Of a stretch of DNA of 64,000 nucleotides, positions 18,425 to 26,856 are shown in pieces. The DNA is taken from positions 1 to 64,000 of the forward strand of contig JBOEGJ010000043.1 in NCBI GenBank assembly GCA_050633365.1. The letters run 5' to 3'. Both the position numbers and the translations under genes were made by a program. Source of the stretch: Pseudomaricurvus sp050633365 (GTDB taxonomy: Bacteria > Pseudomonadota > Gammaproteobacteria > Pseudomonadales > Cellvibrionaceae). Below the pieces are notes generated by a model that was given only the letters and a program-made list of their open reading frames with translations, was not told the origin of the DNA and searched no databases. How positions within the stretch are numbered: the first letter of the stretch is position 1; each line of letters begins with the position of its first letter.

Positions 18425-18755
18425 CGGGCTTGGATCTCCGCAGGAAAGCTATTTCACACAAATGACAGCGCTGTCAAAAACAAAAGAATACTCAATTTTA
18501 AAGATAATAACCACCACTGTTTGTCTTTGACTGAGCTTAAGATTCCACCATTCGAGACTCCCACCGCAATCCGACCTATCGCCTCAAGGGCCAGGGCATC
18601 GCCACTCAATCAATACCCGCGCAGAGAAAAAGTGCTAAGGCCTACCCATAGGTCTTTAGCCGCGCTACAGTAGCTCAAGCTCTGACTCTGTAGTATCTGG
18701 ATTGGCTGATGCAGGCATAACCATCAGCCGTTTCGCCCTCAACAAGGAACTGTCA
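18425..18755. other. Divergent intergenic region, glk versus DUF3302 gene
   Basis: Besides the LacI operator, this region holds an imperfect inverted repeat around 18629-18661 and a perfect 8-bp inverted repeat, GGCTGATG (18704-18711) and CATCAGCC (18722-18729), with a 10-nt spacer. The second lies 26 bp before the DUF3302 start and could be an operator or 5' UTR hairpin. No RNA gene was recognised. Confidence 0.4.
18463..18476. promoter_or_regulatory. LacI-type operator in the glk promoter
   Basis: TGACAGCGCTGTCA is a perfect 14-bp palindrome with the central CG usual for LacI-family sites. It lies 39 bp upstream of the glk start. On the minus strand its left half forms a perfect TTGACA -35 hexamer; a 4/6 match to a -10 box (TGAAAT) follows 15 bp later. 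Bound LacI protein would cover the -35 box. Confidence 0.65.
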
Positions 18756-19163
18756 ATGCTCGACTATATTGCCCTAGGATTTCTCATTTTTGCCGCAGTG
18801 GTGATGTTTTATGGGATTATCGTCATCCACGATATTCCCTATGAAATATCGGTCTCGCGCAACCACCCTCATCAAGATGCCATCCACTACGCCGGATGGA
18901 TTAGTTTATTTACACTGCACGTGTTGTGGCCCTTCCTGTGGATTTGGGCAACACTCTACCGCGAGGATCGCGGTTGGGGCTTTGCCCATCAACAAAACCA
19001 GCTCCAGACAAGCCCCAACGCCAATGACTGCGAAGACCTCGCTGGTGAAACGGCGATAGAAAGGGAGAAAGAAACTCGAGCACTGCAGGAGCAGCTGCAA
19101 AAAATTGAGCAACGCCTAAGCGCGCTAGAGAAACCACCTGCGGCAGAAGGAGATCTCAACTAA
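18756..19163 (+). CDS. DUF3302 inner-membrane protein (YiaW-like)
   Basis: From ATG 18756 the protein has 135 residues. It closely resembles E. coli YiaW: MLDYIALGFLIFAAVVMFYG is a first transmembrane segment, then VIHDIPYEISVSRNHPHQDA, a second membrane segment (GWISLFTLHVLWPFLWIWAT) and LYREDRGWGF. A charged, coiled-coil-like C-terminal tail (residues 90-135, Glu/Gln-rich) is longer than in YiaW. AAGGAA precedes the ATG. Its stop overlaps the start of the HlyD-family gene. In E. coli the same pair (yiaW-yiaV) is of unproven function, probably in envelope transport. Confidence 0.85.
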   Translation: MLDYIALGFLIFAAVVMFYGIIVIHDIPYEISVSRNHPHQDAIHYAGWISLFTLHVLWPFLWIWATLYREDRGWGFAHQQNQLQTSPNANDCEDLAGETAIEREKETRALQEQLQKIEQRLSALEKPPAAEGDLN

Positions 19164-20122
19164 TGGATTTATTACTGGTTTTAACTTACGCCGCATTTTG
19201 TATTGCCATCTTCAAGATTTTTAAGATTCCTCTCAACAAGTGGTCTGTGCCCACCGCAGTGCTCGGTGGCGTGGTATTGATTGGCACATTGATCTTCACC
19301 ATGAACTACAACCATCCGTTTTCGGAGATTAGCCGCACCTACTTTGTCACCACGCCCATCGTCCCCAACGTAAAGGGCGAAGTGATCGAAGTGCCGGTAA
19401 AAGGCAATCAACGAGTCCAAAAGAACGATGTGCTGTTTCGCATTGACCCCACACCATTCCAGAATTCGGTGGATGCACTGCAGGCGCAATTGACCTCAGC
19501 CAAGCTCGATCAGGTTCGCGCACAGGAGCTGATTAAACGACAGGCGGGCAGACAGCGCGATTTGGATTTGGCTAACGCACAGGTCAGTAACATCGAAGCA
19601 CAACTGGCCACGGCTCAATACCAACTGGATGAAACCGTTGTTCGCGCGCCCGCCAACGGTTACGCGACTCAAGTGGCGCTGCGGCCCGGTATGGTTGCAG
19701 TTAATATTCCTTTGCGTCCAGCCATGACCTTTGTTCAAGAAGAAAGCCATTACTTAACCGGCTGGTATCGTCAAAACAGCATGATGAGATTGGAAGTGGG
19801 CAACGACGCTGAAATCGCCTTTGATGGCATTCCCGGCACCGTCTTCGCAGGCAAGGTAGCGATGGTTTCACCCGTGCTGGCCGAAGGTCAAATCCAAGCC
19901 AGCAGCAACTTGGTTTCTGGCCGCCAAGCCAACTACCCTGGGCGTATACCCATTTTTATCGAGATTACTGATCCCCGCTTTAAGGATTATGCGGCTTCAG
20001 TACCGGGAGGCGCCTACGCGCAAACAGCCGTGTATTCGGAGCATTTCCACCATGTCGCCATCATGCGCAAGATCTTGCTGCGCATGGCATCGTGGATGAA
20101 CTACTTGTTTCCGTTTCATTAA
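19163..20122 (+). CDS. HlyD-family membrane fusion protein (YiaV/YibH-like)
   Basis: The 319-residue protein has two hydrophobic segments at the N-terminus (residues 1-20 and 28-50). A barrel-sandwich half follows (VPNVKGEVIEVPVKGNQRVQ), then a short alpha-hairpin (QLTSAKLDQVRAQELIKRQA ... QLATAQYQLDETV), the second lipoyl half (VRAPANGYATQVALRPGMVA) and a beta-barrel domain. It starts at the last base of the DUF3302 stop codon, so the two are translationally coupled. It may work with the DUF3302 protein and an unlinked outer-membrane channel. Confidence 0.87.
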   Translation: MDLLLVLTYAAFCIAIFKIFKIPLNKWSVPTAVLGGVVLIGTLIFTMNYNHPFSEISRTYFVTTPIVPNVKGEVIEVPVKGNQRVQKNDVLFRIDPTPFQNSVDALQAQLTSAKLDQVRAQELIKRQAGRQRDLDLANAQVSNIEAQLATAQYQLDETVVRAPANGYATQVALRPGMVAVNIPLRPAMTFVQEESHYLTGWYRQNSMMRLEVGNDAEIAFDGIPGTVFAGKVAMVSPVLAEGQIQASSNLVSGRQANYPGRIPIFIEITDPRFKDYAASVPGGAYAQTAVYSEHFHHVAIMRKILLRMASWMNYLFPFH

Positions 20123-20153
20123 AAACACACTCGCGCTTAACCGCAGCGGGCAC

Positions 20154-20197
20154 AAAAAAGGCGAGCGCTGATCGAGAGATCACGACTCGCCTTTTTT
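20154..20197. terminator. Bidirectional rho-independent terminator
   Basis: AAAAAAGGCGAG (20154-20165) pairs with CTCGCCTTTTTT (20186-20197). The A-run and T-run give a T-tail on both strands. It lies between the convergent HlyD-family gene and purC. Confidence 0.85.
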
Positions 20198-20217
20198 ACG
20201 TTTAAACGCTGAGCGTT

Positions 20218-21342
20218 TTAAGCGTCAATCAATCCGTATTCTTTTCTCAATACTTCGATGATTTCTGCCTTCGGATTATCTGACAGCACAATTTTCTCAC
20301 CGGTGATTTTTTCGGCAATCCCAGTGTAGGTTTTCGAGATATTCATAAGCGCATCGATTGGCAACTCATTGTCTCGAGCCAAAGCCGAGCGCTCGTCCAT
20401 ACGATCCTTATTGAGCAAAATATCCGCATCATCAAAGTGACTGAGTAAAAACTGGCGAAACCCTTCTTTTGAGTTTTCAACGATATCGCCATCGCGATAG
20501 CTGGCCCCATCCCAGATTCGAGAAGAATCCGGCGTACCCACTTCGTCCATATAAATCAGTTTTTCATTGCCAGCTTTATCGGTGACAAAACCAAATTCAA
20601 ACTTGGTATCAACAAAAATCTGATCAAGCTTTTCGAGCTCTGAACTAATCACGTCAAAGCCATCTTTCAACAATTTTTCGTAATCGTCGATATCACTGGG
20701 ATTGCGAAAATTAAACGCCTGATAATTGTCTTCAATATTGGTGCGAGTGATATTGACGTCGTCCTGCTCGGGCACCCCGTCGATGCCGGTCAAAATACCT
20801 TTGGTCGATGGGGTAATCAGTAATTCAGGTAACTTTTGATCTTTCTCCAAACCATCGGCAATCTCGATACCACAGAATTCACGCTCGCCTTTTGAATAGG
20901 CACGCCACATTGAGCCGGTGATGTATTGTCGACAGATGGCCTCGATCATCACGGGTTTCGCTTTCTGCACGATCCATACGAACGGGTGCGGAATATCCAG
21001 AATATGACTGTCCGCCAGCCCCTGCTCGCGAAAGCGCTTAAACCAGTGATTCGAGATAGCGTTTAAGGCCGCACCTTTACCCGGAACCCCTTTCACGTCG
21101 CCCTCACCGGTCCAGATACAGTCAAAAGCTGAGATACGATCACTGATTACCATAATGGCCAAAGGCGCATCGCCCGCCACATCGTAGCCCTTCTCTTCGA
21201 TCAAGCGTGCGCTGTCAGCCTCGGTGAGCCAGTAGACCGAGCGGACTTTACCGCTGTGTACCGACTTATCGGTGCGAATGGGCAGATCGTCGTTGACGGC
21301 CAGTACTGTGTCTTTAAGAGAAACCGAAGCATCGTGAGTCAT
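20218..21342 (-). CDS. purC: Phosphoribosylaminoimidazole-succinocarboxamide synthase
   Basis: It joins aspartate to CAIR with ATP to make SAICAR in purine synthesis. The protein is about 374 residues, the long form seen in Vibrio, Shewanella and relatives rather than the 237-residue E. coli type. Visible signatures are SGKVRSVYWL near the N-terminus, SDRISAFDCIW, ICRQYITGSMWRAYSKGERE, DTKFEFGFV and the substrate segment MDEVGTPDSSRIWD. I prefer the start at MTHDASVSL (21342) over an ATG six codons upstream, though both are possible. It is a single-gene unit. Confidence 0.95.
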   Translation of the reverse strand: MTHDASVSLKDTVLAVNDDLPIRTDKSVHSGKVRSVYWLTEADSARLIEEKGYDVAGDAPLAIMVISDRISAFDCIWTGEGDVKGVPGKGAALNAISNHWFKRFREQGLADSHILDIPHPFVWIVQKAKPVMIEAICRQYITGSMWRAYSKGEREFCGIEIADGLEKDQKLPELLITPSTKGILTGIDGVPEQDDVNITRTNIEDNYQAFNFRNPSDIDDYEKLLKDGFDVISSELEKLDQIFVDTKFEFGFVTDKAGNEKLIYMDEVGTPDSSRIWDGASYRDGDIVENSKEGFRQFLLSHFDDADILLNKDRMDERSALARDNELPIDALMNISKTYTGIAEKITGEKIVLSDNPKAEIIEVLRKEYGLIDA

Positions 21343-21502
21343 GAATTGGGCCTTAATCACTGCACGCTAAAAAGCGCTAAAATCGAAAACGCGGATTCTA
21401 CCAGAAAATTCAGTACCTATGCGTGCCCCCTCGCACCGAACGCAAAGCCTGCTAATCTACAGCGCAGTTTCTATCGCCGCCACTGCAGTCATTGGGGCTG
21501 TT

Positions 21503-22240
21503 CTAGTTAAGAGAACCATGAAATGGGTTGCGTTCGCCTAACCGAAAGCTTTCTCGACACAGTCTGATGGCGGCATTGAGTTTGTTCCTTTGGGCTTTCT
21601 GAAACCAAACGCTCTGGCGAGATATACCCGCTCTATAGGGAGAATCTCTGTAGTGATGTGCCTTAAGTGGGTGTCCGTCATAGGCCAGCACCTGTTCCGC
21701 CGGCCACGGCTGAAAAGTTGATATTAAATTAATACGGCCCGAAACCAAAAGGCGATACAGCTGAAAATGACTGGTGGCACTCACTGTGGGCAGTGATTTA
21801 AAATGCTCGTGGTAGGCCGCTCGGTAATACATTCCTAGAGTGACATCCGTGAACGGAGGATGCACCTCGACTTGTTCCTGCCCGCGATGCACCAGCACCC
21901 AATATCCAGGATGGAGAAAATCCGAAAACACCAAATCTGCCTTCCAGCGGTGGTTTGCCCCCTCTACGACAGGAATCGGCAACAGCAGATCGGCCTTACC
22001 CATACGGATCCTGTGAATGCCACGCTTGGCCGGGGCAACGAAATAGCCCACATCAACACTCAACTGATCACCCACACAATCAAACACCGTCGCCATCTCG
22101 CCGCTAAACTGCCCATTTACCAGCCGCGCATACTGACCAAATCCGACAGATTCTTTGAATACGGCTACACGTAATGCCGCTGTTTCGCCCCAAAGCGGAG
22201 TGCTCCAAATAACTAGTAACGCTAAACACAATCTAATCAT
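21503..22240 (-). CDS. Periplasmic solute-binding protein-like (SBP_bac_3 type), orphan
   Basis: From ATG 22240 the protein has 245 residues with a signal peptide (MIRLCLALLVIWSTPLWG). The rest resembles the short extracellular solute-binding proteins often found alone in gammaproteobacteria: LRVAVFKESVGFG at the start, a lobe around GKADLLLPIPVV and LVFSDFLHPGYWVL. GGAG lies just before this ATG; an upstream in-frame ATG at 22303 would place the signal peptide internally. There are no permease or ATPase genes nearby, so it may sense a ligand rather than feed a transporter. The ligand is unknown. Confidence 0.65.
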   Translation of the reverse strand: MIRLCLALLVIWSTPLWGETAALRVAVFKESVGFGQYARLVNGQFSGEMATVFDCVGDQLSVDVGYFVAPAKRGIHRIRMGKADLLLPIPVVEGANHRWKADLVFSDFLHPGYWVLVHRGQEQVEVHPPFTDVTLGMYYRAAYHEHFKSLPTVSATSHFQLYRLLVSGRINLISTFQPWPAEQVLAYDGHPLKAHHYRDSPYRAGISRQSVWFQKAQRNKLNAAIRLCRESFRLGERNPFHGSLN

Positions 22241-22451
22241 TTTGCTCCAGTGATAGGCGCTTGGTGTGACTTTTTTCATCAACGATAGATTCAATATAGA
22301 CATTTTCCTGAATTCCAGCCCTATTCAGCGCTTATACCCTCCCAAGAGTCCGTCAGCCACTGTATAATCGCCGCCTTAATTTCCCTATTACTGTATTGCT
22401 GGCGGAATTCAACTGCCAGTAATGTCACCCCATACAAAGACTGTTGAACTT

Positions 22452-25256
22452 ATGGATAAAACCTACCAACCACAGGCCATCGAAACTAACTGGTACGAGA
22501 CTTGGGAAGAGAGCGGCTTTTTCAAGCCCTCCGGTGAAGGCGACCCTTACTGCATCATGATTCCGCCCCCCAACGTCACCGGTAGCCTGCACATGGGCCA
22601 CGGCTTCCAAGAGTCCATCATGGACGCCTTGGTACGCTACCACCGCATGAAAGGGCACGACACCCTTTGGCAGGTGGGCACCGATCACGCCGGTATTGCC
22701 ACCCAAATGGTAGTGGAGCGTCAACTGGATGCGCAAGGCGTATCGCGTCACGATCTTGGCCGCGATAAGTTCATCGAAAAAGTCTGGGAATGGAAAGAAG
22801 AGTCTGGCGGCACCATTACCCGTCAGCTACGCCGCTTGGGTGCAAGTCCTGACTGGAGCCGCGAGCGCTTCACCATGGACGACGGTTTCTACGAAGCGGT
22901 GCAAGAAGTCTTTATCAAGCTCTACGAAGATGACTTAATCTATCGCGGTAAACGCTTAGTAAACTGGGATCCTAAACTGCACACCGCGGTTTCAGATCTC
23001 GAAGTGATCAGCGAAGAAGAAAACGGCTTCCTGTGGCACTTTCGCTATCCGATTACTGGCAGTGATCAACACTTGGTAGTGGCCACCACCCGTCCCGAAA
23101 CCATGCTCGGCGATTCCGCTGTGGCGGTGCACCCCGATGACGAGCGCTACAAGCACTTGATCGGTCAAACCATCACCTTGCCGTTAGTGGGCCGTGAAAT
23201 CCCGATCATTGGCGACGATTACGTCGACATGGAATTCGGAACCGGTTGCGTAAAGATCACCCCTGCACACGACTTCAACGATTACGAGATGGGCCAGCGC
23301 CACGACCTACCGCTGCACAACATCTTCAACGATGATGCTCAGATCAACAGCACCGCGCCCGAGAAATACGTGGGCATGGATCGCTTTGACGCCCGCAAAC
23401 AAATCGTTGCCGATTTCGAAGAGCTGGGTTTGCTGGAGAAAATTGACGATCACAAGTTGAAGGTCCCTCGTGGCGATCGCACCAACGTGGTTATCGAGCC
23501 TTACCTCACTGATCAGTGGTACGTAAAAACTCAACCCTTGGCCGATGAAGCGATCAAGTCCGTTGAAGACGGCGATATCGAATTTGTCCCCAAGCAATAC
23601 GAAAACATGTACTTCTCTTGGATGCGCGATATTCAAGACTGGTGTATCTCTCGTCAGCTGTGGTGGGGCCATCGTATTCCCGCTTGGTACAACGATGCTG
23701 GCGAAGTTTTTGTTGGGCGCAGCGAAGAAGAAGTGCGTAAAAAACACAATATCCCTGCCGACGTGACCCTTAAGCAAGATAATGATGTACTCGATACCTG
23801 GTTCTCTTCAGGCTTATGGACTTTCGGAACACTAGGCTGGCCAGAGCAAACCGATCTGCTGAAGAAGTTCCACTCCACCGATGTATTGGTGACCGGCTTC
23901 GACATCATTTTCTTCTGGGTTGCCCGGATGATTATGCTGACCCTCTACTTCAAGAAAGAAGTGCCATTCCACACGGTTTACGTGCACGGCTTAGTACGCG
24001 ATGGTCAAGGGCAGAAAATGTCCAAGTCGAAAGGTAACGTACTCGACCCCATCGACTTGATCGATGGTATCGATCTTGAAGCCTTGGTAAGCAAACGAAC
24101 CGCCGGTTTGATGCGCCCGAAAGACGCCAAGAAAATCGAGAAAGCGACTCGCAAAGAATTCCCAGAAGGTTTACAAGCCTACGGCACCGATGCCCTGCGC
24201 TACACTTTCTACTCGCTGGCCTCCACCGGCCGCGATATCAAGTTTGATGTTGGCCGTATCGAAGGCTTCCGCAACTTCTGTAACAAGATTTGGAATGCGT
24301 CACGCTACGTGTTGATGAACTGCGAAGTTCAAGACGATGAAGGCAACCGTATTTCTGCCCACGATTGCGGTCAAAGTGGTTCTAATGATTATGAGTTGTC
24401 GGTTGCGGATCGTTGGATTGTGGCAAAACTGCAAGAAACCGAAAAGGCCGTTGCCGAAGGTTTTGCCAGCTACCGCTTAGACCTTGCCTCGCAAGCGCTC
24501 TACGACTTCATTTGGAATGAGTACTGCTCTTGGTACCTAGAATTATCCAAACCCGTTTTGACCAGCGATGAGTCGACCGACGCGCAGAAGAAAGGTACTC
24601 GCCGTACGCTGATTCGCGTGCTCGAAGAAACTCTGCGCTTGGCACATCCGCTAATGCCATTTATCACCGAAGAAATTTGGCAGCGCGTTAAAGACCTGGC
24701 CGGTGTCGATACCGAGGCCAACACCATCATGCTGGCTCAACTGCCTCAGTACGACGAAGCCTTAATTGATACACAAGCCGTTACCGACGTTGAATGGATG
24801 AAAGGTGTGATCGAAGGCGTGCGGAACATTCGTGGCGAGATGAATATCTCACCAGCCAAGGCCATTCCGGTATTTTTTGCCAATGGCTCTGACAACGACA
24901 AACGCTGCCTAGAAACCAACCGACAATTCTTGACGCGTTTAGCCAGTTTGGAATCCATCACGTGGCTTAACGCCGGTGAAGAAGCGCCCATGTCGGCCAC
25001 CGGCCTCGTCGGTGAGATGGAAATCCTAGTACCTATGGCGGGTTTGATCGATGTCGAAGCTGAGACGGCGCGTCTCAACAAAGAGATTGATCGAATCAAG
25101 AAAGACATGGTTCGTGTTGACGGCAAACTCAACAATCCTAAGTTCGTCGATAAGGCCCCTGCCGAAGTTGTCCAGAAGGAGAAAGATAAGCTCACGGACA
25201 TGAGTGGCGCTCTGTCTAAACTCGAAGAGCAAGTCGAGAAACTGGCCGAACTGTAA
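22452..25256 (+). CDS. valS: Valyl-tRNA synthetase
   Basis: This class I synthetase charges tRNA-Val. From ATG 22452 it has 934 residues and begins MDKTYQPQAIETNWYE, matching E. coli ValS; a start ten codons upstream is less likely. The HIGH motif is in PPPNVTGSLHMGHGF, the KMSKS loop is GQKMSKSKGNVLDP, and the editing domain contains TTRPETMLGDSAVAVHP. An anticodon-binding domain and a C-terminal coiled coil (residues about 865-934, ETARLNKEIDRIKKDMVRVD) complete the layout. It is a single-gene unit with a strong terminator. Confidence 0.97.
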   Translation: MDKTYQPQAIETNWYETWEESGFFKPSGEGDPYCIMIPPPNVTGSLHMGHGFQESIMDALVRYHRMKGHDTLWQVGTDHAGIATQMVVERQLDAQGVSRHDLGRDKFIEKVWEWKEESGGTITRQLRRLGASPDWSRERFTMDDGFYEAVQEVFIKLYEDDLIYRGKRLVNWDPKLHTAVSDLEVISEEENGFLWHFRYPITGSDQHLVVATTRPETMLGDSAVAVHPDDERYKHLIGQTITLPLVGREIPIIGDDYVDMEFGTGCVKITPAHDFNDYEMGQRHDLPLHNIFNDDAQINSTAPEKYVGMDRFDARKQIVADFEELGLLEKIDDHKLKVPRGDRTNVVIEPYLTDQWYVKTQPLADEAIKSVEDGDIEFVPKQYENMYFSWMRDIQDWCISRQLWWGHRIPAWYNDAGEVFVGRSEEEVRKKHNIPADVTLKQDNDVLDTWFSSGLWTFGTLGWPEQTDLLKKFHSTDVLVTGFDIIFFWVARMIMLTLYFKKEVPFHTVYVHGLVRDGQGQKMSKSKGNVLDPIDLIDGIDLEALVSKRTAGLMRPKDAKKIEKATRKEFPEGLQAYGTDALRYTFYSLASTGRDIKFDVGRIEGFRNFCNKIWNASRYVLMNCEVQDDEGNRISAHDCGQSGSNDYELSVADRWIVAKLQETEKAVAEGFASYRLDLASQALYDFIWNEYCSWYLELSKPVLTSDESTDAQKKGTRRTLIRVLEETLRLAHPLMPFITEEIWQRVKDLAGVDTEANTIMLAQLPQYDEALIDTQAVTDVEWMKGVIEGVRNIRGEMNISPAKAIPVFFANGSDNDKRCLETNRQFLTRLASLESITWLNAGEEAPMSATGLVGEMEILVPMAGLIDVEAETARLNKEIDRIKKDMVRVDGKLNNPKFVDKAPAEVVQKEKDKLTDMSGALSKLEEQVEKLAEL

Positions 25257-25307
25257 CAACCTATTTGGGTTATTTGATCATCATCGAATAACAACTAAGG
25301 CCCGATT

Positions 25308-25340
25308 AAAAGCGAACCCTAATGTGGTTCGCTTTTTTTT
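25308..25340 (+). terminator. Rho-independent terminator of valS
   Basis: AGCGAACC (25311-25318) pairs with GGTTCGCT (25326-25333) around a 7-nt loop, and a run of eight T residues starts at 25333. It lies 52 bp after the valS stop. Confidence 0.9.
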
Positions 25341-25572
25341 GGCATTAAAAGAGTCAACAACCAACGTTATTGACACATTCATGACGAATGTCTTAATCAG
25401 TAATTTCGATTCATCTCCGTGAACCTCCAACCCCATAGAGATAGAAATACCCCACCGCTTCGTACTGTACTTTAAACATCTAGTCGTTATATAACGAGCA
25501 AGTTACGGCTCAAGCACTACAATCAGTAGTAATTTTTATTTTCACGATAGTCTCCAATAAGAGTTTTCGTTA
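25341..25572. other. Intergenic region upstream of the second AraC gene
   Basis: The whole gap from valS to the AraC gene is 316 bp. Beyond the valS terminator it is AT-rich and should hold the AraC promoter. I see no tRNA, RNA gene or clear operator. Confidence 0.4.
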
Positions 25573-26592
25573 ATGAACATGGGAATAATTCCATTGATAC
25601 CCTCCTCGTCGTTGATAGGTATGCGAGAATTACTATTCAAATACGGTTTAGACCCCGAGCAGATTGCCACTAAAACTCAATGCCCGAGAGAAGCACTGAC
25701 CAACCCCGCCCTACTCATTTCCACCGACGTCATTTACCGATTTTTGCAAGAATCCATTGCCGCCACAGAAAACCCTTTTCTATTATTGGAGCTCGCCAAC
25801 CATCAAGGCTGGCATATCCTCCTACCCTTGCTCGATGCTTTCTCACAGGCAAAGACATTGCACCAACTCTTGACCACGATGGATTCATCTCTAGAACAGT
25901 TCACTCAAGTAATTTACAGCTATATCACTGAAGAAAAGAATGGCATTAGTTTTTGTTACGACATCCGGCAGAGCCTCGGAATTGACGATGATGAATCGAG
26001 AAACACCATGCCTATCATAGAATTGGGGATGGCTATCAGTGTTGTCGAATGCCAGCGGCTAATAGGCGAACACTGGCGGCCACACCACACCCAGTTCATG
26101 CATTCAGCTCCTAAAAATCGCACATCTTTAGAAAAGGTGTTTGGTAAAAATCTACACTTCAATCAAGACCGAAATTCCATTTTCATTTCAAACGAAGATT
26201 GTGATACAGCAATCCCAAAGGACTGGTTACGCCTCCGACTAAGCCAATCGACGCAACGACATGATTCTCTAGAGTCCATCCCTTTGACGCTACAAGTGGA
26301 TCGCAGCATTCGACTCATATTCACCGAACGTTGTTGCACCATCGACGACATTGCTCACTATTTTCACATACCTTCTCGCACACTACAGCATCGCCTAAAA
26401 AAAGAGGGTACTCACTACCAAGCCATTCTCGATCAAATACGCATTGACCTTGCTCGTTACTACCTCAAAAGCTCAAACCTCTCTGTTACCGCCATTGCCG
26501 AGCGACTTCACTTTTCCGAAACCGCGGTTTTTTCTCGATTTTTCAAAAATAAAATGAAACTCTCTCCCTTGCGATATCGAAAAACTTCGTAA
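25573..26592 (+). CDS. AraC-family regulator with arabinose-binding-like N-domain (OruR-like)
   Basis: The 339-residue protein has the N-terminal domain of the Arabinose_bd family (LLFKYGLDPEQIATKTQCPR ... DVIYRFLQESIAATENPFLL) and a C-terminal AraC double helix-turn-helix (TIDDIAHYFHIPSRTLQHRL; VTAIAERLHFSETAVFSRFF; KMKLSPLRYR). Relatives regulate ornithine, lipid or virulence genes, so the ligand cannot be guessed. It lies 264 bp upstream of a TonB receptor gene on the same strand, and control of that gene is the simplest hypothesis. The same AraC-then-receptor order occurs at 9577-6181. Confidence 0.88.
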   Translation: MNMGIIPLIPSSSLIGMRELLFKYGLDPEQIATKTQCPREALTNPALLISTDVIYRFLQESIAATENPFLLLELANHQGWHILLPLLDAFSQAKTLHQLLTTMDSSLEQFTQVIYSYITEEKNGISFCYDIRQSLGIDDDESRNTMPIIELGMAISVVECQRLIGEHWRPHHTQFMHSAPKNRTSLEKVFGKNLHFNQDRNSIFISNEDCDTAIPKDWLRLRLSQSTQRHDSLESIPLTLQVDRSIRLIFTERCCTIDDIAHYFHIPSRTLQHRLKKEGTHYQAILDQIRIDLARYYLKSSNLSVTAIAERLHFSETAVFSRFFKNKMKLSPLRYRKTS

Positions 26593-26682
26593 CAGAAGAA
26601 TTCTTCGAGCCATAAATACTTAACCTCTCTTCAGTTGCGCAATTTGTCAAAAGCCATCTCTATAAATGAGAGACCATAACTC

Positions 26683-26704
26683 TAGGCGCATACTGAAACG
26701 CCTA
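26683..26704 (+). promoter_or_regulatory. Inverted repeat upstream of the second TonB receptor gene
   Basis: TAGGCG (26683-26688) and CGCCTA (26699-26704) are separated by 10 bp. The repeat lies between the AraC gene and the nine-codon leader ORF. It could be an operator or an early 5' UTR hairpin. Its short arms keep confidence low. Confidence 0.35.
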
Positions 26705-26737
26705 ATATTCCAATAACAATAATCCGGAGAGTCCACC

Positions 26738-26767
26738 ATGCCACGCATAATTCCCAGCATAGAATAA
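26738..26767 (+). CDS. Possible nine-codon leader ORF
   Basis: ATG at 26738 follows the ribosome-binding-like CCGGAGAG (26724-26731) and reads MPRIIPSIE before TAA at 26765. It is three-ninths isoleucine and has two prolines. It ends 89 bp before the TonB receptor start. The ribosome-binding site, the ATG spacing and the intact short frame suggest it may be translated as a leader, but a short ORF can arise by chance. Confidence 0.3.
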   Translation: MPRIIPSIE

Positions 26768-26818
26768 TCTTTCGCGCCTACTACGGCATCGAATTTAAAC
26801 ACCACAATCTCACTACTA

Positions 26819-26850
26819 TTGGCGATTCTCTTAAAAATTCGCCAAGGAGT
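26819..26850 (+). promoter_or_regulatory. Hairpin abutting the TonB receptor ribosome-binding site
   Basis: TTGGCGA (26819-26825) pairs perfectly with TCGCCAA (26839-26845) around a 13-nt AT-rich loop. The right arm shares its last two bases with the Shine-Dalgarno sequence AAGGAGT (26844-26850) of the receptor gene. Folding could limit ribosome access, and with the upstream mini-ORF this resembles a translational-control leader. Confidence 0.4.
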
Positions 26851-26856
26851 ACACTC

